Shown here: positions 36,901 through 49,742 of the stretch, piece by piece
Position numbering within the stretch: position 1 is the stretch's first letter
Layout of the letters: each line of letters begins with the position of its first letter
Source of the DNA: Russula earlei
Taxonomy: Eukaryota; Basidiomycota; Agaricomycetes; Russulales; Russulaceae
Reading direction: 5' to 3'
NCBI GenBank assembly: GCA_025769875.1
Contig: JAGFNK010000045.1
Span: forward strand, 62,001 to 126,000
Length of the DNA stretch: 64,000 bases
Notes under the pieces: generated by a model
Database searches by the model: none
The model's input: the letters and a program-made list of their open reading frames with translations, nothing else
Told to the model about the DNA's origin: nothing
Program-made: the position numbers and the translations under genes

Positions 36901-37092
36901 GGTCTGTATGCGAGGTCCCTCTGGTGCTAGCCCAATCGACACGCCCGCCACGACGGGAGGGTGCGGTGGAAGCGCAGCGCAGAAGTCAAGTCCCATTTCT
37001 ACTACTTCCACAGGCGAATAGCTGAGAACGACGGCGGACTGCGGCGCTCGCGGAATCTCGGACTGGCGGAGGGTGGTGGTGTTGGGAGGCAT
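33904..37092 (-). pseudogene. Superfamily 1 helicase, copy A, with two +1 frameshifts
   Basis: The gene has the same exon layout as copy B. The N-terminal domain (MPPNTTTLRQSE start), GPPGTGKTTTI (Walker A), VIDEASQ (Walker B), FGDPKQ, NTQ, YNVDSFQG, NEADYVILSSVRT and LTRCRKG are all present. Compared with copy B, one extra T (coding strand) occurs at 36452-36454 (in the GAC TTG CGG stretch), and another at 36210-36212. Both lengthen a two-T run to three. The first shift is masked if the preceding 50-nt intron (36480-36529) is not spliced. The last intron starts with GC, not GT (34519-34520). The C-terminal tail is Pro/Ala-rich. It is either a young pseudogene or a gene with two assembly errors. 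Confidence 0.75.
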
Positions 37093-37662
37093 GAGGCGAC
37101 GTGATCGCTAGGCGTACGCGTGGGGGGTGAGGGGGAGACGCTGAAGAAAGCAAACCCGAGGGCTGGAAACGGCTTTATAAAAGCGGCCTCATGGTACAAG
37201 TTGATATAACGGACGGCAATGAAGGTTCCATAATGGAAAGCGGCGTGGTGGTTAGGGCAAGGCAAGGGCGATGCATAGTAGAGGTGGCGGTCTACGACTG
37301 AGTGAATCGAGGGAGGTATGATCGATTTGTTGCACCCTTCCCACACCCCAGCGTACTGCTTTCAGCCCTGTTTTCTTCGTGGGCCACAAGGAAATCGCTC
37401 GTAGGTACGATAAATCATTACGTCCCCTGAAAAACATCTCACGACCGCCGTGCACGTTTATGTCGCCCAGCCGGCTTCGTCTCCATCCATCATTTGACTT
37501 TGAGAGGTCTAGAAATGACCTAATATAGTAATTCTAGTCACTTCTAGTAGTGACAGTTTTGCTGATGGCACCTCCCCTTGTCAGTCATGAGATCTAGCAT
37601 GAGACGGGATGCTACCGGACACAGCCATTTGTGATCAAGAACAAAGAACAAGCCGTTCAGAA

Positions 37663-40600
37663 TTACCATCGTGTAGATGGGCTGAAGGACCGGAACGATT
37701 TCGCTACCTCTGAATAACTCGCAGATCCCTTGCGGTTCGGTTCAATGAGAACCCGTCCTCCACCGAACGCCCGATAGTTGCAAGTCGCCAGCGATCCTGA
37801 CCAATGGGCGCCCAGCGCACCTCGGCCGTGGCCTTGACCTTGACGTGCACTTCGGGTGCTGAGACTTTGATCGAAGGCAGTCCTTAGCGGTGCAGGTGCA
37901 AGAGGTGGGAATGCTTCATCCATTCCTCCTTGGGCCGTCGTAGTTGCTGGACGAGTGCCAGTTCCGCGCCAGGACTCGATATCCGAGGCTGCTTTGCGGC
38001 GCCAAGAGTCGGATACCTCTCCTGCAGGAGGGGTTGATGGGCTCGCCGTACGACGCCAAGGCGCATCCGCCTGTGACTCGTCTTGGACAGCCCCTGAGGT
38101 CAAAGTCGACATCGCCCTCTGCTGCTGTTGCTGTTGCTGCTGCGCCAGCTGCCGCCAGCTGCCGGGCTTACTGGGTCGCGATTGTGCGTGGAACTCGGTC
38201 GGGGTGGTTGACTGTTTGAACGGCGGGCCTGAGGATGTACGCATTGCGGGGCTGAGTGTGCTGGACGGCGGGGATGAGGATGAAGGCATTGCGAGGCCGA
38301 GGATGCTGGACGGTGGGGATGGCAGTCCAGGGAGCGAGACAGCGTTGCTTAGCATGGTTCTCCAGTCTATCCAGGCGTTGCGGCGTTGCGGCCAGGCACG
38401 GGAGAGCTGCCCGAGGAGCGTACTCCACCCTGCCCCTTGTAGGAACCCCTTGTGAGTGACGATTACCATTCCCTTGCGGCAGCGCGTCAAAGCAACATTC
38501 ATGCGAGATGACGAGTTCAAGAATCCCGGTTGTTGTGTTCGCACTGAAGACAAAATGACATAGTCTGCTTCGTTCCCTACCAACGACAATTGTCGAGAAC
38601 TTATCGTCAGCGTATCACGTCAGGGAAAACGATAAAGTGACAGTGTTCTATACCTTGAAAGCTATCTACATTGTAGACACATCCCGTTGGCAAATCTTCA
38701 TTTTCGAAAGCTTTCGTGATAGCGGCTCGTTGAGGATCGTAAAATGTTATGATACAAAATGTGAGACCATGTTGTTTGTATCGTTTCGCGACCCGGACAA
38801 CCATTTGCACCTCCTCCATGTTCTGTTCTCACAAGCATCAACTTCCACGTCGACCGATGCTTTGTCTGTATACTCACTTCGTAGCTGCTTCCTCGCTTGG
38901 TTTCTTCACCCTTCGCAACATCGATGAATGCTACACAAGAGTGATCCACGATATTGTGGCTCGATTGCAACTTTCCGTCATAGACGTTCTCTGAGATGAA
39001 CTCTCCCAGGCGCATGGGAAGGCGGTCTGCGGTTAATAGCATGGGGATCAGAGAGGTGTAGTTGGACAAGAGGGGGGGGCGCTCAGTCACATTGAGTGTT
39101 AAGGAAGTGCGCCCTCTTTCTCAGATGCTTGACCTCGAATATTGTTTTAAGACCGGCTTCTGTTGCGCCATAAGGTGGGACTGGACAGACAGGGTGAGCT
39201 AAATGGGCACGGGATTGAAGTCCATCACTCACGTTGTTTAGGATCACCGAAGAAACATACTTTCGAGAGTACGTTGGAGAACGCGTAAAACAGATGCTGG
39301 ATTCGAAATGTCATTAATCGTCCATAAATGCAAATACTGGAATCACCATAAACTCGAAAATGTCGATCTGGGATGCTTCGTCGATCACGAGGGACTTCAT
39401 CGGTATGACGTCGAGAATGCCACAGTCATAAAGTTTCGCTTTCGAAAGCATGCTGAGAGTGCACAACACGACTTGGGCATCGCCGAACACCCTTTCAACC
39501 GCTACAGTTGAGTCTGGGAGTTCATCTGAGCGTATCACCTTATCATCAACTTTCTCATACAACTCTTCATGCCTATTTTCAGTTTAGGTCGCGAGAGTAC
39601 TCCGTGGTAAGAGTTTCGATCCTTACCATTCAACTAGGAATTCTTGGGAAACGATAAGCTTGAAATCGATTTCTCTTTTCAACAAGCTTTCGGCGATATT
39701 CTTCACACCAACATTCGATTGAGCAATTATCCAGCACGGTAGTCCATTGGATGACCATATCTCTGCTGCAGCAGCAATCGTGGTTGTTTTCCCTGTTCCA
39801 GGAGGTCCTGTGAATTTATATCAGTTTTCATGTACCGGCAATCGCTAAACAAGTCAGACGTATACCATGAGTGATGACCAACGAATCTTGAGGGGCCGTC
39901 GAAAGCATCGCGCTAACGACTTCTCGTTGTGAATCATTTAGTTTTTCGAGAACCCGGGATTCATAGCCGCTTGATAACTCGATCTCTTCGTCGCCCTCAA
40001 GGAATTGAGGGTTCCCGGGAAACCAAACGAGGTCGACAAACAAAGGTGTGGGACGCGTCATTGTCAAGGAAAACATCAAAAAACGATACTGGGCTTGTTC
40101 TGCATTTGTTCGTTCCTCACGACCTATAACTCGGATGTGACTGACGTCGCCCCTGAGACGTTGGTTTGGCATGGCAGATGAACGTCTTCCTTCAGCACCA
40201 TTTATCCTTGCATCGATAATGTCACCATTCTTTAGTTGGACCTCTAAATGAGTCTAGAATGGATGTTAGAACGCATATGGTACGACATTGTAAAATTAGA
40301 TGTGGCCCACCTGTCTACTTGCTCTGATACGTGTTTTGTACCGAGAGTTATGAACGATCATAGTGCCATCGGACTTCTTTTCAATCTCACAGAAGTCGTT
40401 TTCCTGAATTCGTGGCTTCAAACAGTCCAGACGAATGACTCTGGATGTAAGATCAGAGTATAATTGGAGCATCTAGGAACGAAACGATTAAGCAATGAAA
40501 CTCCAACACACGAAAGTGAAATCTCACAGGCTTCTCAACGAATTGCGTACTCATTCGTTGGCCCAACCGCACGTCATCAAAAGCCATGTTGGCAGCGCTA

Positions 40601-41217
40601 GCGCAGAAATGAAGGGACAAGGAATGCATGAAAACCAGCTTGACGTACATAGCCGTGAACCAAGCACGAAGGGCATAGCTTGGCTCTCGGGTGCCAGTAA
40701 AATTTGCGTAGCTTCTCTCAAATCCTCCATCCCACCGCTCGTTGATAGGTCTTTCAAGAGCTGATATGTTCTTCGAATTAATGAAATTCCCCGGTGTTGT
40801 TAGAGCACCGCGTTTCGCGTGCATGGAGAGAGAAGATAGGTCATAGCCAGAGACATCAAAACCCAGGATATATGCAAGCAATACGATCGTGTACGGGAGT
40901 TCGAATCCTGTAAGGTACTCGATGTTTGAGAAAAGTTTCTGCAAGGTCTCACTCTGCGCTGAGGACGGTGATTGCTGTAAAAGAAGGCAGAAGACTTTGT
41001 CCTGCGTGGCGAGAGCAAGAGTCTGAATGTAACACCCTACTGGGGCCAACTCGATGGATACTCCCACTGCACAAGGAGGCCCTGGATCCGACAGGAGCGC
41101 CGAACGAAAGTCTACTTCCATTTCGGCCACAGCTGCAAGCGAATAATTGCGAACAACAGCAGACTGCGGCTTTCCCGGGATTTCCGATTGGCGAATCGTC
41201 GCGGTATTCGAAAGCAT
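37663..41217 (-). CDS. Superfamily 1 (UPF1/SMUBP2-like) helicase with N-terminal nuclease-like domain, copy B, 993 aa
   Basis: Exons are 41217-40649, 40597-40528, 40472-40311, 40253-39866, 39807-39627, 39572-39347, 39296-39233, 39180-39091, 39026-38878, 38822-38654 and 38576-37663; all phases agree. Residues 45-190 (AVGVSIELAP, IQTLALATQDKVFCLLL, GFDVSGYDLSSL) resemble the layout of RNase D-type 3'-5' exonucleases, with the first acidic motif weakened; this is inference. The helicase core has GPPGTGKTTTI, VIDEASQIDIFEF, FFGDPKQLPPYG, NTQYRLPMRLGEF, YNVDSFQG, NEADYVILSSVRT and LTRCRKG, so all motifs are intact. The C-terminal 200 residues are low-complexity, with eight Gln in a row. Related Agaricomycete helicases are lineage-expanded; RNA or DNA surveillance is a guess. 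Confidence 0.88.
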
Positions 41218-42260
41218 GATCCTTGCAATCAGTTATGGAGAAAGGGGCACAGGGAGACTCTGAAAGACAGCGAAGAAAGCACGGCGCGGCGCCAGTGGGG
41301 CCGTTTAAAAGGATCCACGCCATGCAGCCTAGTAGAAGTCACCAAAGGCGGGCGCCTCGATTAGGAGAATCAGAAAGCGGCGTTTAGAAAAACGGGATGA
41401 AACATCTTCAATGTGCTGCACTGGCAGTGGGGTTCAAATGAAGAATGTATCGATAGGCATGGTGACGGCCTGGGCCCCTGCCACGCCCGTTGCCCGCTGT
41501 GGCGAAGTCCATTCCCACACCAGATGGGGTAGAAAGTTGTCCCCTATTCCGAGTCCCTTGCTTCTTGTGCTCGCTTCTTGTACTCGTTGTAGACCATGTG
41601 TAGTGGAGGTGCTCTGCATCAGCCTTATGACGGTCGCTCGTCGATCGAACCCTGTCTTATGTCAGCCATATCATGGACATGAACTGCCTGCCACCAAGCT
41701 GCATGCCCGTGTCCTTCACAGCCGCGAGGCGACAATTCTCGACCCTATTCCCAAGGAAGGCAGCGAGATAACACATACGTGTATCAGTCCTGGCGCCGAG
41801 TGGCTCATTCAGAGGACAATATATGCCTCAAAAGCTCCTTGTGGTCAGTAGAACTCAGGACCCGGGACACGAAACCGATACAAGAGATCATCGACCCCTG
41901 TGGTGCTCTAGCCGGTTCATAGGTTGATGCACGTTCATAATATCCCCGTTCGGCGCCGACATTCTAACAAACCGTTGTTTTCAAGGCCAGCCAGCACTAA
42001 CGTGCACTCTCCCGGAAAATACGCATTAATGCCGTGTGTGTGGACTCCTCAGTAGTCCCAATTATAGATGGCTTCGATGCCATATATAAAACTGCCTACT
42101 CCGAGTCCCGTTGAAAAGCCCCCGCTAGCGGCTTCCAAGGGTCTCGTATCCTCATATCCTCTGCTTTCCGCCTTGCCCGGCTCTCTTCCCCTCTCTTCCC
42201 TTCCCCATGCCTCGCTTTCACTGACTCTTAAAGCGACGGCCGACGACCGTCGGGTCTCGC
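41218..42260. other. Spacer between helicase copies B and C
   Basis: It contains the presumed promoter of copy B and a 146-codon plus-strand frame (41411-41851) without family features. No repeat or RNA gene is recognised. Confidence 0.4.
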
Positions 42261-43640
42261 TTCTGATGGCGGCGACTTACGGACCTTCCTCGACCACGCG
42301 TCGCGTCGAGGCCCCAAGGGTCACGAGCCAGGGCGCGATCATTTGGTGTTTTCGGTCAGAGTTAGTGGCCGTCTGGACATGGATGCTGATGCTGGCACAG
42401 CTGGGCTGGGCGTGCCGGGCTGCTGCGGTAGTCCCGGGAGCTCGACGGACTTGCTTAGCATGGCTTTCCAGTCGATCCAGGCGTCGCGGTGCTCTGACCA
42501 GGCACGATAAAAGTTGTCTTAGGAGCGTACTCTTCCCCGCCACTTGAACAGTCTGGCGGCGAGTCAGGTCTTCGCGAGTAATATTGATAAATGAGGGACA
42601 GTGGCACATGCTTGAAAACTGTCTACGTTGTACATAGACCCCAAATCCTCACCTTCGAAAGCTTTTGTGATAGGTGCCCATTGAGGTTATCTAAATCGCT
42701 AATGTTCGTTGTGTTTGAAATGTTTGATCTCAATATGTTTTCGAGGCCCGCAAGCGCTGCGCCGTGCATATCGTGCTGCTGGCTTGGCAGTAATGAAGAG
42801 GCAGTCTTCTACAAGGAATCTAACCAAGGGCTTGTCAGGCAGCTTCTAAGTGCCAAAGTACACTCAGGAACTTCCTTGTATCCCTGGAAGGTCGACCTCC
42901 GTTGCTAACACAGTTCTCCAATCTAGCCAAGGGCTGCAATGTTGAGACAAAAAACGGCAAAGCTTCCAAAGAAGGGTGGATTTTCCCGACCCTTGAAGAA
43001 AACTTTTGTTGGGGACGACTACCATGCCTTTCCGACAATGAGTCAGGGCAACAATTCGTGCGCGGAAGGGACTGCAAAAATCCCAGTTGCTGTGTTCTGA
43101 CCGAGGACAAGATGACGTAGTCCGCCTCGCTTCCTGGCGTTGTAGTCAGAATCTAAAAAGCTGTAGAATGCGACATGCGACTCACCGTTTGAGCGACAGG
43201 ATCCTCTGTAACTTGTTGATGATTGTGTTTGCAGCTCTGGAGTTCGAGTGAAGCAATTACAACTGCATGTAAAACACTCGCGCACATTACGGTAAACCAA
43301 GCTCGGACGGGGCAATTTGGCTCAAGGATGTCGATAGACTATGTACGGCCGCATGGCAAATCACTCTCCCATCGTGAGTTGATGCGTTCCGCTTTGTCCG
43401 AATAACCGCTGGGCTTGATGAAAGCACATGGCAACTTTATGTATGGGTCATCGAAGCGGAGCTTGATATTCGATAGATCAAAGCCAGAGAGATTACCGCC
43501 AAGGGTATGCGCCAGATGGTAAGGCAATTCGAAGCCAGTGATTTTTGATAAGAGCGTCAACAAAATGTGCGGACCAGTGACGGCCAACGCGAGAGAGAAG
43601 GAAATGAGCCCTGCCATGCCGGCTTTTCGGGCCGGCACGC
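42261..43640 (-). pseudogene. Superfamily 1 helicase, copy C, heavily decayed relic
   Basis: Scattered blocks in minus-strand order match the same gene family: ITGFELPYHLAHTLGG and the SGFDLSNIK block near 43440-43530, INSRW near 43375, SSVRTQQLGFL near 43080-43110, and fragments of the DSFQG exon near 42610. The segments in between that should carry the Walker A and B motifs are missing, and frames are broken repeatedly. Its 5' end lies just upstream of the Sec2-like gene. Confidence 0.75.
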
Positions 43641-43714
43641 GTCACCTGCTTTGAGCCGTCGCCGTCTTTCATTCACGTTAACGCACTCTCCCTTCTGGCC
43701 TCTGGTCCACGTTC

Positions 43715-46700
43715 ATGTCTCCGTCAATCGAAGAAAATCCGACACCCAGTCAGAATGGCACCACAGAACAGAGCCCGCAATCGAATCACCATGCCTCTCC
43801 TGATCCGTCACCTTCCTCGGAAGTCCGCGGCAAGCGAGTTCCCGCAAGACGTGCAAGTGTCGACAAGGATGCACAAGACCTGGTCATCTCATCTCTCCGA
43901 ACACAGGTTCAGGATCTCGTCTCACAAGTAACAGAACTCAACAACAAACTCGTCAAGTCGTATGACCGAGTATCAGATTTGGAGGATGACCTTCACGTTA
44001 CTTCGTCCTCGCTCCGTTCCTCCTCCGTCAAAATATCCCAGCTCGAGCTCGAACGATCCCAACATCTGTCGGCATTGAACACCGGTCTCTTGGTTGAAAA
44101 ATCCCACGTCACTTCCGAACTTACCCGGCTCATGGAGAAAGCTACGGAGGAAGCTGCCAGGCGCGGACAAGCGGAGAGCGCTCGAGCCGCCATCGAAAAG
44201 GACCTGGACGACGTCAGCGCCGCGTTATTCGACCAAGCCAATACTATGGTCGCGGAGGCGCGTTTAGGGCGCGCACAGAGCGACCGCAAGGCTGACGAGG
44301 CAGAACGCGCCTTGCGAGAAGCAGAGGATGCGGTGAGGCTTATGCAGCAGGAATTGCAGGCCCTTCAAGGAGAGAAAGAATCCGCTGAGCGTAGAATGGA
44401 GAGCATGAGCACTGCTATGGGCAAGGGAAGGTTGATCGAACGGGCCTCGTCTTTGCCAGCCAACGCTTGCCGTCTTCTCACATCTCATATCTCCTACCAG
44501 GAATTTCTTTCTCTGATATCCCATCTCCGCGGATTACGGCATACGTACCCTCATCCTCCAACTATAACCTCTTTGTTGGGGTTACCGTTCATAGCCAGGT
44601 TACACGTGGAGGACACGTACGCATCCATGCACCTGGCTGTCCTGCATTTCATTGATGTGTCCACAGGGACCCAACAGTCCGCCTCGACACGGCCGCTTCC
44701 CTCAACTGGCTCTCAAGGCGCTCGATCATGGCCGCTATTCAAAGTGGGCAATTGGCGATTGAACCCATCGCGACGCAGACCATCTTAGCATCCTCTACGT
44801 CTCCCCAACCTCCTCTCGCCGTTAATGTCATTCATGGATCAAATAATGCCAATCTGTTATCCTGCGGATTATGTGGACATGGTATCGTACCCCACACTGA
44901 ACCCAGCCCATCCCGAACCGGGTACCTCTCAAGGGCGAATCACACACAGTTCAACTCGTGGTCATCGTCGATCTTCAGAAAACCCTCGTCAACACCGACC
45001 CATTCGGAACCGCCATCACCTCCGCCGTATCACGATATATCATCTCTCCCGGCTCAACTCTATGTATTCCGGTTATCAGATCCCTCTCCTGCGTTTCCTT
45101 CTGCACTCCCACTCTGCACTTCTGGATGGTGTCTGGCTAGGTTGCGTGCCGCCTGTTCGCTTTGGTCTTTCCTTCGGACCAGCATCCTCGAAAAGATCTG
45201 GGAGGAAGAGGTGCGGGCTCTACTTCCACCCCCACGCCGAGAGGTTGAGAGCGCGATGGTAGAAAGACCTCCCGTTCCGCCCCGGAGAAAAGCAAAGAAC
45301 TCTGGTTTCTGGGGTGTTGCGTCTTCCTTTGGCTTGGACCGTGTCCCAGGTTGGGGTGAGAGTGACAAGGACAAAGATAAAAGAGTTGAGCCGGAAACCG
45401 AGAAACGGCGCTTTGTTGCCCCACCACTGCGTTCTAATTCCCCTGGACCAGGTTTGCTCACACCACCGCCTCTTCCCACCCGAAACCGATCGAGGCCGCG
45501 TAAACCAGTACCTACGGACAGCGGGGTAGAGGGTCGCCGATCTTCCGGCACAGAGTCCTCTGCTAGGGAGTCCCAATCGTCCGCGTCGGACCCCCAGGAG
45601 TTCCCTGTCAACGTGAAACCAGAGGTGTCGCCGACGCTCTCCAGCCTTCTCGTTTCGTCCTCAGAGGACGCTGATCCTCCCACCGAGGGCTTCCTTACTC
45701 CTGAGGATCTCGCGCCAACGGAGACAGCGTGTGTTTTCCTACCGCCGCAGTCGTCGTCGCACAATACTCCCCTCGCTACCTCCGGACCCCTTCCAGACGA
45801 TACAAAAACGATCCCCGCCGAATCTGCAGCCCGAGTCTCCGTCGCTTCCGATAAGGAAGTGTATACCGCGGAACACGTCGAAGAACCTTCTCAACCTCCT
45901 GTTGTAACCACCATCCGGCCTGTCAGTCTGCCCTCACGGACTGGTTCACCTACCGCACCTCCTCTTCCCCGTCGCGCCGCCGCTCGGAGAACCGTGCCAC
46001 CGCCACCGCGCCCCGTTCCACCAGCGCTATCCGCCCCTGTAGCGGCAGCAGTTGCTGCTGCAGATGTGAGCCCGACCAGTGTGACGGTGCAGCCAAACGG
46101 ACATCACGTAGAGTCGCAATCACCTGCTGGGCTCGACGCTGAGGTGATCTCACAGGAGTCCCGTCTCCTCACCTGAGGTGCCAGTCAGCCCACCAAAGAC
46201 AAAGGAAGCAGAAGGTGCTGCGTTTCCCGCGGCCGAAACGACCGAATCTGTCGCATCGGCCATATCGAAAGCCGAAGCAGAGATCGTCGATGTCTCGGGA
46301 GCGGCGGCGGAGCTCGATGCCGACCAATTTGACGAGGGACAACAACTTTCTCTCTCAACGGACGGATCCGCTGCTCCGCCCGATAATGCTGCCGTCGAAG
46401 ATTCCCCAGAGGGCGGCGCGCGCGCGGACACGAACACGGGCACCAGTGCCGACGACGCGTATGTCGAGCCGGAAACAGTCAGGCAGGAGAGGCGGGCGAT
46501 GGCAGAGGAAAAGGCCGCCGCCAGGGCGCGTCACCCGCCTCCTCCGCCGCGCCATCCCCATCCGGTGCGAGCGGTGGAGCGGGAGGCACTGTCCGACTTG
46601 CCGTCTCTGTCTAGGGGTGCCAGTGGGGCGGATTCACCCAGGAAGAGCAAGTTGGATGGGTTCGAGGAACCTATGTTCGCACCGGACGGCACGCCGTACG

Positions 46701-46792
46701 TGAGCGATGGGACGTGGGAGGAGCGCACGTGGAAGGAACTTACCCGGTTGCGCGAAGATATGTTCTGGGCGCGCTTGGGCAGTATCCGGTGA
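43715..46792 (+). CDS. SEC2: Sec2/Rabin8-like Rab guanine-nucleotide exchange factor, about 985 aa
   Basis: Sec2 activates the Rab Sec4 on secretory vesicles during polarised exocytosis. Exons are 43715-44616 and 44667-46107, with a third from about 46178 to 46792. The last junction is uncertain: a stop at 46174-46176 must be spliced out, and a 70-nt GT..AG intron 46108-46177 does this in phase. Residues 60-240 form a long heptad-rich coiled coil, the expected exchange domain. Next comes a conserved basidiomycete block with YQEFLSLISHLRGL, ARLHVEDTDPTVRLD, and a small Cys motif CGLCG. Then QLYVFRL, LCTSGWCLARLR and IWEEEV follow. The C-terminal half is long, Pro/Ser-rich and disordered, with PPVPPRR-type motifs. 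The final block WEERTWKELTRLREDMF is conserved-looking. Confidence 0.8.
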
Positions 46793-47092
46793 TTTATCCT
46801 CATTCTTTGCGTGCGTTTTTGTGGGTGTCACTCTTTCGTTGATGGGCCTTTCACACCAGCTTGCACTCCTTTTTTTTTCGAGTTCATCTTCATCTATGAC
46901 ACGATCTCGAGTTGGTAGGTTTGAGGAGTTTTGTTTATTCTTCCGGTGGGAACAAAAGAAATGATGTCTCGTCGATTCGACATTCACAACAACCCTATAG
47001 TCCCATCGGGTTATGGTGGTACAAACACTTTCTGTGTGCAGTTAGTTGCCTTTAATACTACAGCCTTTACTCCTCGACGACCGACGGCGTCG

Positions 47093-48610
47093 TCAGGCCG
47101 AGCTCGCTCCGATCCGTTCGGCGCGCGCTGCAGCCGATTCTTCCACGGTGAGGATGATGAAGTCGTGCCTGAGCAGCTTGAACTTGGTTCCCTTCTGAAA
47201 TCCACGCTTCCGTGCCTCTGCCTCGTCGTCTACTTCTGTGAGTTTCTGCCGAAGAACGGGTCAACCCCTCCCAAAGTTCGAACAGGCAGAAAGCTCAGGC
47301 TCGCCCGGCCGAGTGCAGGGCCACACAGCCCCTTTCACTCACCACGACAAGAGACCGCTTCACGCCAAAGACCGCGTCGCTCGAGAGGAAGGCGTCGCCC
47401 TCGGGGTACAGCGACGTCGTGAGCTTGCGGAAACCGGGGGCGTCGATCATAACGTGCAAGTGGTTCGGACGGATGTTGTGACGACCGAGCGTGAGAAGCA
47501 GCTCGCCGACTGGACCCTGCAGTTGAGACCAAAAATAAGTTAAACGATGCGTGCGTGAGAAAGCGGGGAGGACGTCAGGAAGCGTAAAGACTGACGTCGC
47601 CAGGGATGGGATACGCGACGGGGACGATCGCGCGATAGCCGAACTTGCCCTCTTCGTCGGTCCTCAACCTACCGCGGCAGTCTGGCGCGGGGCGCTCTGT
47701 GTACTGGGTATCGTAGTAGCCTGGTGAGGAGGTGTGTGTGTGGGGGGGGGGGGACATATGACGGGCTCCACGGTCATGCAGAGGAAAGACGAGCGCGTCG
47801 GAACGAGGCTCACCCTTGTCGTCCGTCTCCCACGTCTCGATGACCGCGCCCGGGACGGGTTTGCCGCTCGAGGCGAGCACGCGGCCCTCCACGTACATGT
47901 ACTCGCCTTTTCCCTCCGACGCGATCGATCCTCCTAGCGGGACTGTGGGCGCGGTGAGCGAAGCGTTCGGGGTGGAGGGGGGCGGACTGACCATCTGGCG
48001 CGTCTTCGGTGAAGAACGGCCCGAGGACCGAGCTCTCCGTCGCGTTCGCGACCGGGGGGTTGTTGAGCGCGTCGACGAGGGCGGAAACGCCGAGCACGTC
48101 CGAGAGGAGGATGAATTCCTGGCGGAGCGGGGTGCACGTCTGGCCGGTGCGAGTGAGAAAGTCGATCGTGCTCATCCACTCGTCCGTGGTGATGCTGCAG
48201 CGGGACGGAACGGTGGCGTGCACGGCCCCGCAAGAGAGATCGCCGTCACGACGACCGTTTCGGTCAGGTCAGGGCGAGAGCGAGGAAAAGACGCACTTTG
48301 TCTCGGCGACGAACTCGTGAAGTTTACTTATGAGATTGCTGAAGATGAGCTTGACACGTCTGCCCTCGCGCCCCCCTCAAGATGTGGAGGCAAAGTGATA
48401 CGAGCCACAGGTAACACGTACGGGTTGGGCGCAAGCTCAGTGAGCTTGAGTACATTGGCCGTGATGACCTCTGGCTTGTCTGGGTACTGAGCGCGCGATA
48501 TAAACAATCACCCAACGCCAAACACTCAGACCATCCCTTACTGGAAGATCAAGGACGGCGGGAGGTGGAATGCCGTTCGACACTGCCGCGCGCACCTCTG
48601 AGGGAGACAT
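47093..48610 (-). CDS. Intradiol ring-cleavage dioxygenase (hydroxyquinol/catechol 1,2-dioxygenase type), 326 aa
   Basis: The enzyme opens dihydroxylated aromatic rings between the hydroxyls, in lignin-derived aromatic catabolism. Exons are 48610-48542, 48486-48422, 48359-48297, 48194-47992, 47942-47814, 47720-47596, 47516-47343 and 47245-47093; phases agree. The N-terminal helical domain has the conserved TGQTCTPLRQEFILLSDVLG and PPVANATESSVLGPFF. The catalytic part has the iron ligands: Tyr in GYYDTQY, Tyr in VPVAYPIPGD and the two His in RPNHLHVMI. No signal peptide is seen, so it is cytosolic. The length suits the hydroxyquinol type more than the short secreted type. Introns here are long for the window (49-102 nt), and one contains a G run near 47741. 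Confidence 0.92.
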
Positions 48611-49742
48611 TTCTGGGGTCTGATGGTGGGTCCGAGGCGAGTGGTGGACGGGACTCAAGATCCTCCAACGAGGGGACGCAACGCAAGCCGGGCGGATCAA
48701 GAAGGAAGCAAAACACTGGCAGTCTCGCCGGCCGTTGGGCGGGTGCTCACGCTCATTCGTGTTGAAAGCAACTTGAACGTTGGAACGTCATCGATTGGCG
48801 CGGGCCATTGAAAAGAGCTAAAACAATAGATTGCCTCGGCAAAATGTGCAATGTCGCACATATGAGGCTCTCAAATTTCGTCTGCTCTCGGGCTCTTCAA
48901 CACGACAGGAGATCAAACACACGAGCAAACGGATTTGGTGCAAGCTCCGCAAGTTGGAAGTGATGTCCTCCGGTACTGAAGTTAATCGTGACTATCGGGA
49001 AGGGGAATGGTCGATCCGCCGCACACTCTTGTTGCAGTGGTACTCGAGGACGGGTGTCAATGTTCAAGTCACTCCTCTCGCCATCACGGTGTTTCGCGAG
49101 GTGAGCCCCCGGTCGTCGTTTCTCCCCGTACATACTTACGTGGATAGTAGCATATCACGTTGTCCTTTTGCGGTTGTACAAGACATTCCTGATGCGCCCC
49201 CTCGAGCTCACGTAGGGAAAACTCCCTGAAGGCATTGTCGCACAAGCAAGAGGTGATATGATATGAATTAAGCAGGGTAGTCTACTACACCTGATACGTC
49301 TCGCCGGTGTCAGATGTTTTCCTGATGGCCGTGTAGATTCATCACCACCCACTCGACCTTTTGTAAGCCGGGGGAGGGGAGGGTTGTCATGCGCGCGCAG
49401 GTGGAGATGGCAGGAGAATCATTCATTCTCACTCGCTTTTATAGGCCGATCACGTATGTGGTACCATGTAGGCAGGACTCTTTGTTTCAGTTGGTCGGCC
49501 TTGAGTCTACCATGACGAGGCGAGATGCTAACTCACCACCGTTTTGAATCGCATCCGTCGCAGACCTTGTGTACTGTCCGCATTGGCCCTGCATTCGCGT
49601 TTATAGGTGTTAAAAACCATGCTCATTCCACAAACCAGACGGAAGAAGAGATATCGAATTAAATTGACACAAAGAGTAAAACTCTCATGCCACTTAAATA
49701 GCATTACGAGAATCCATTGCTATACCTCGTATCTCACCCTTG
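48611..49742. other. Intergenic, nothing recognised; part is duplicated downstream
   Basis: No supported gene. The segment from about 49500 to the end of the next gene's tail shares ordered short matches (cgagatgctaact, catgcaagttctc/catgcaagctctg) with 51880-52150, so it belongs to the duplicated unit that contains the secreted-protein gene. Confidence 0.45.
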
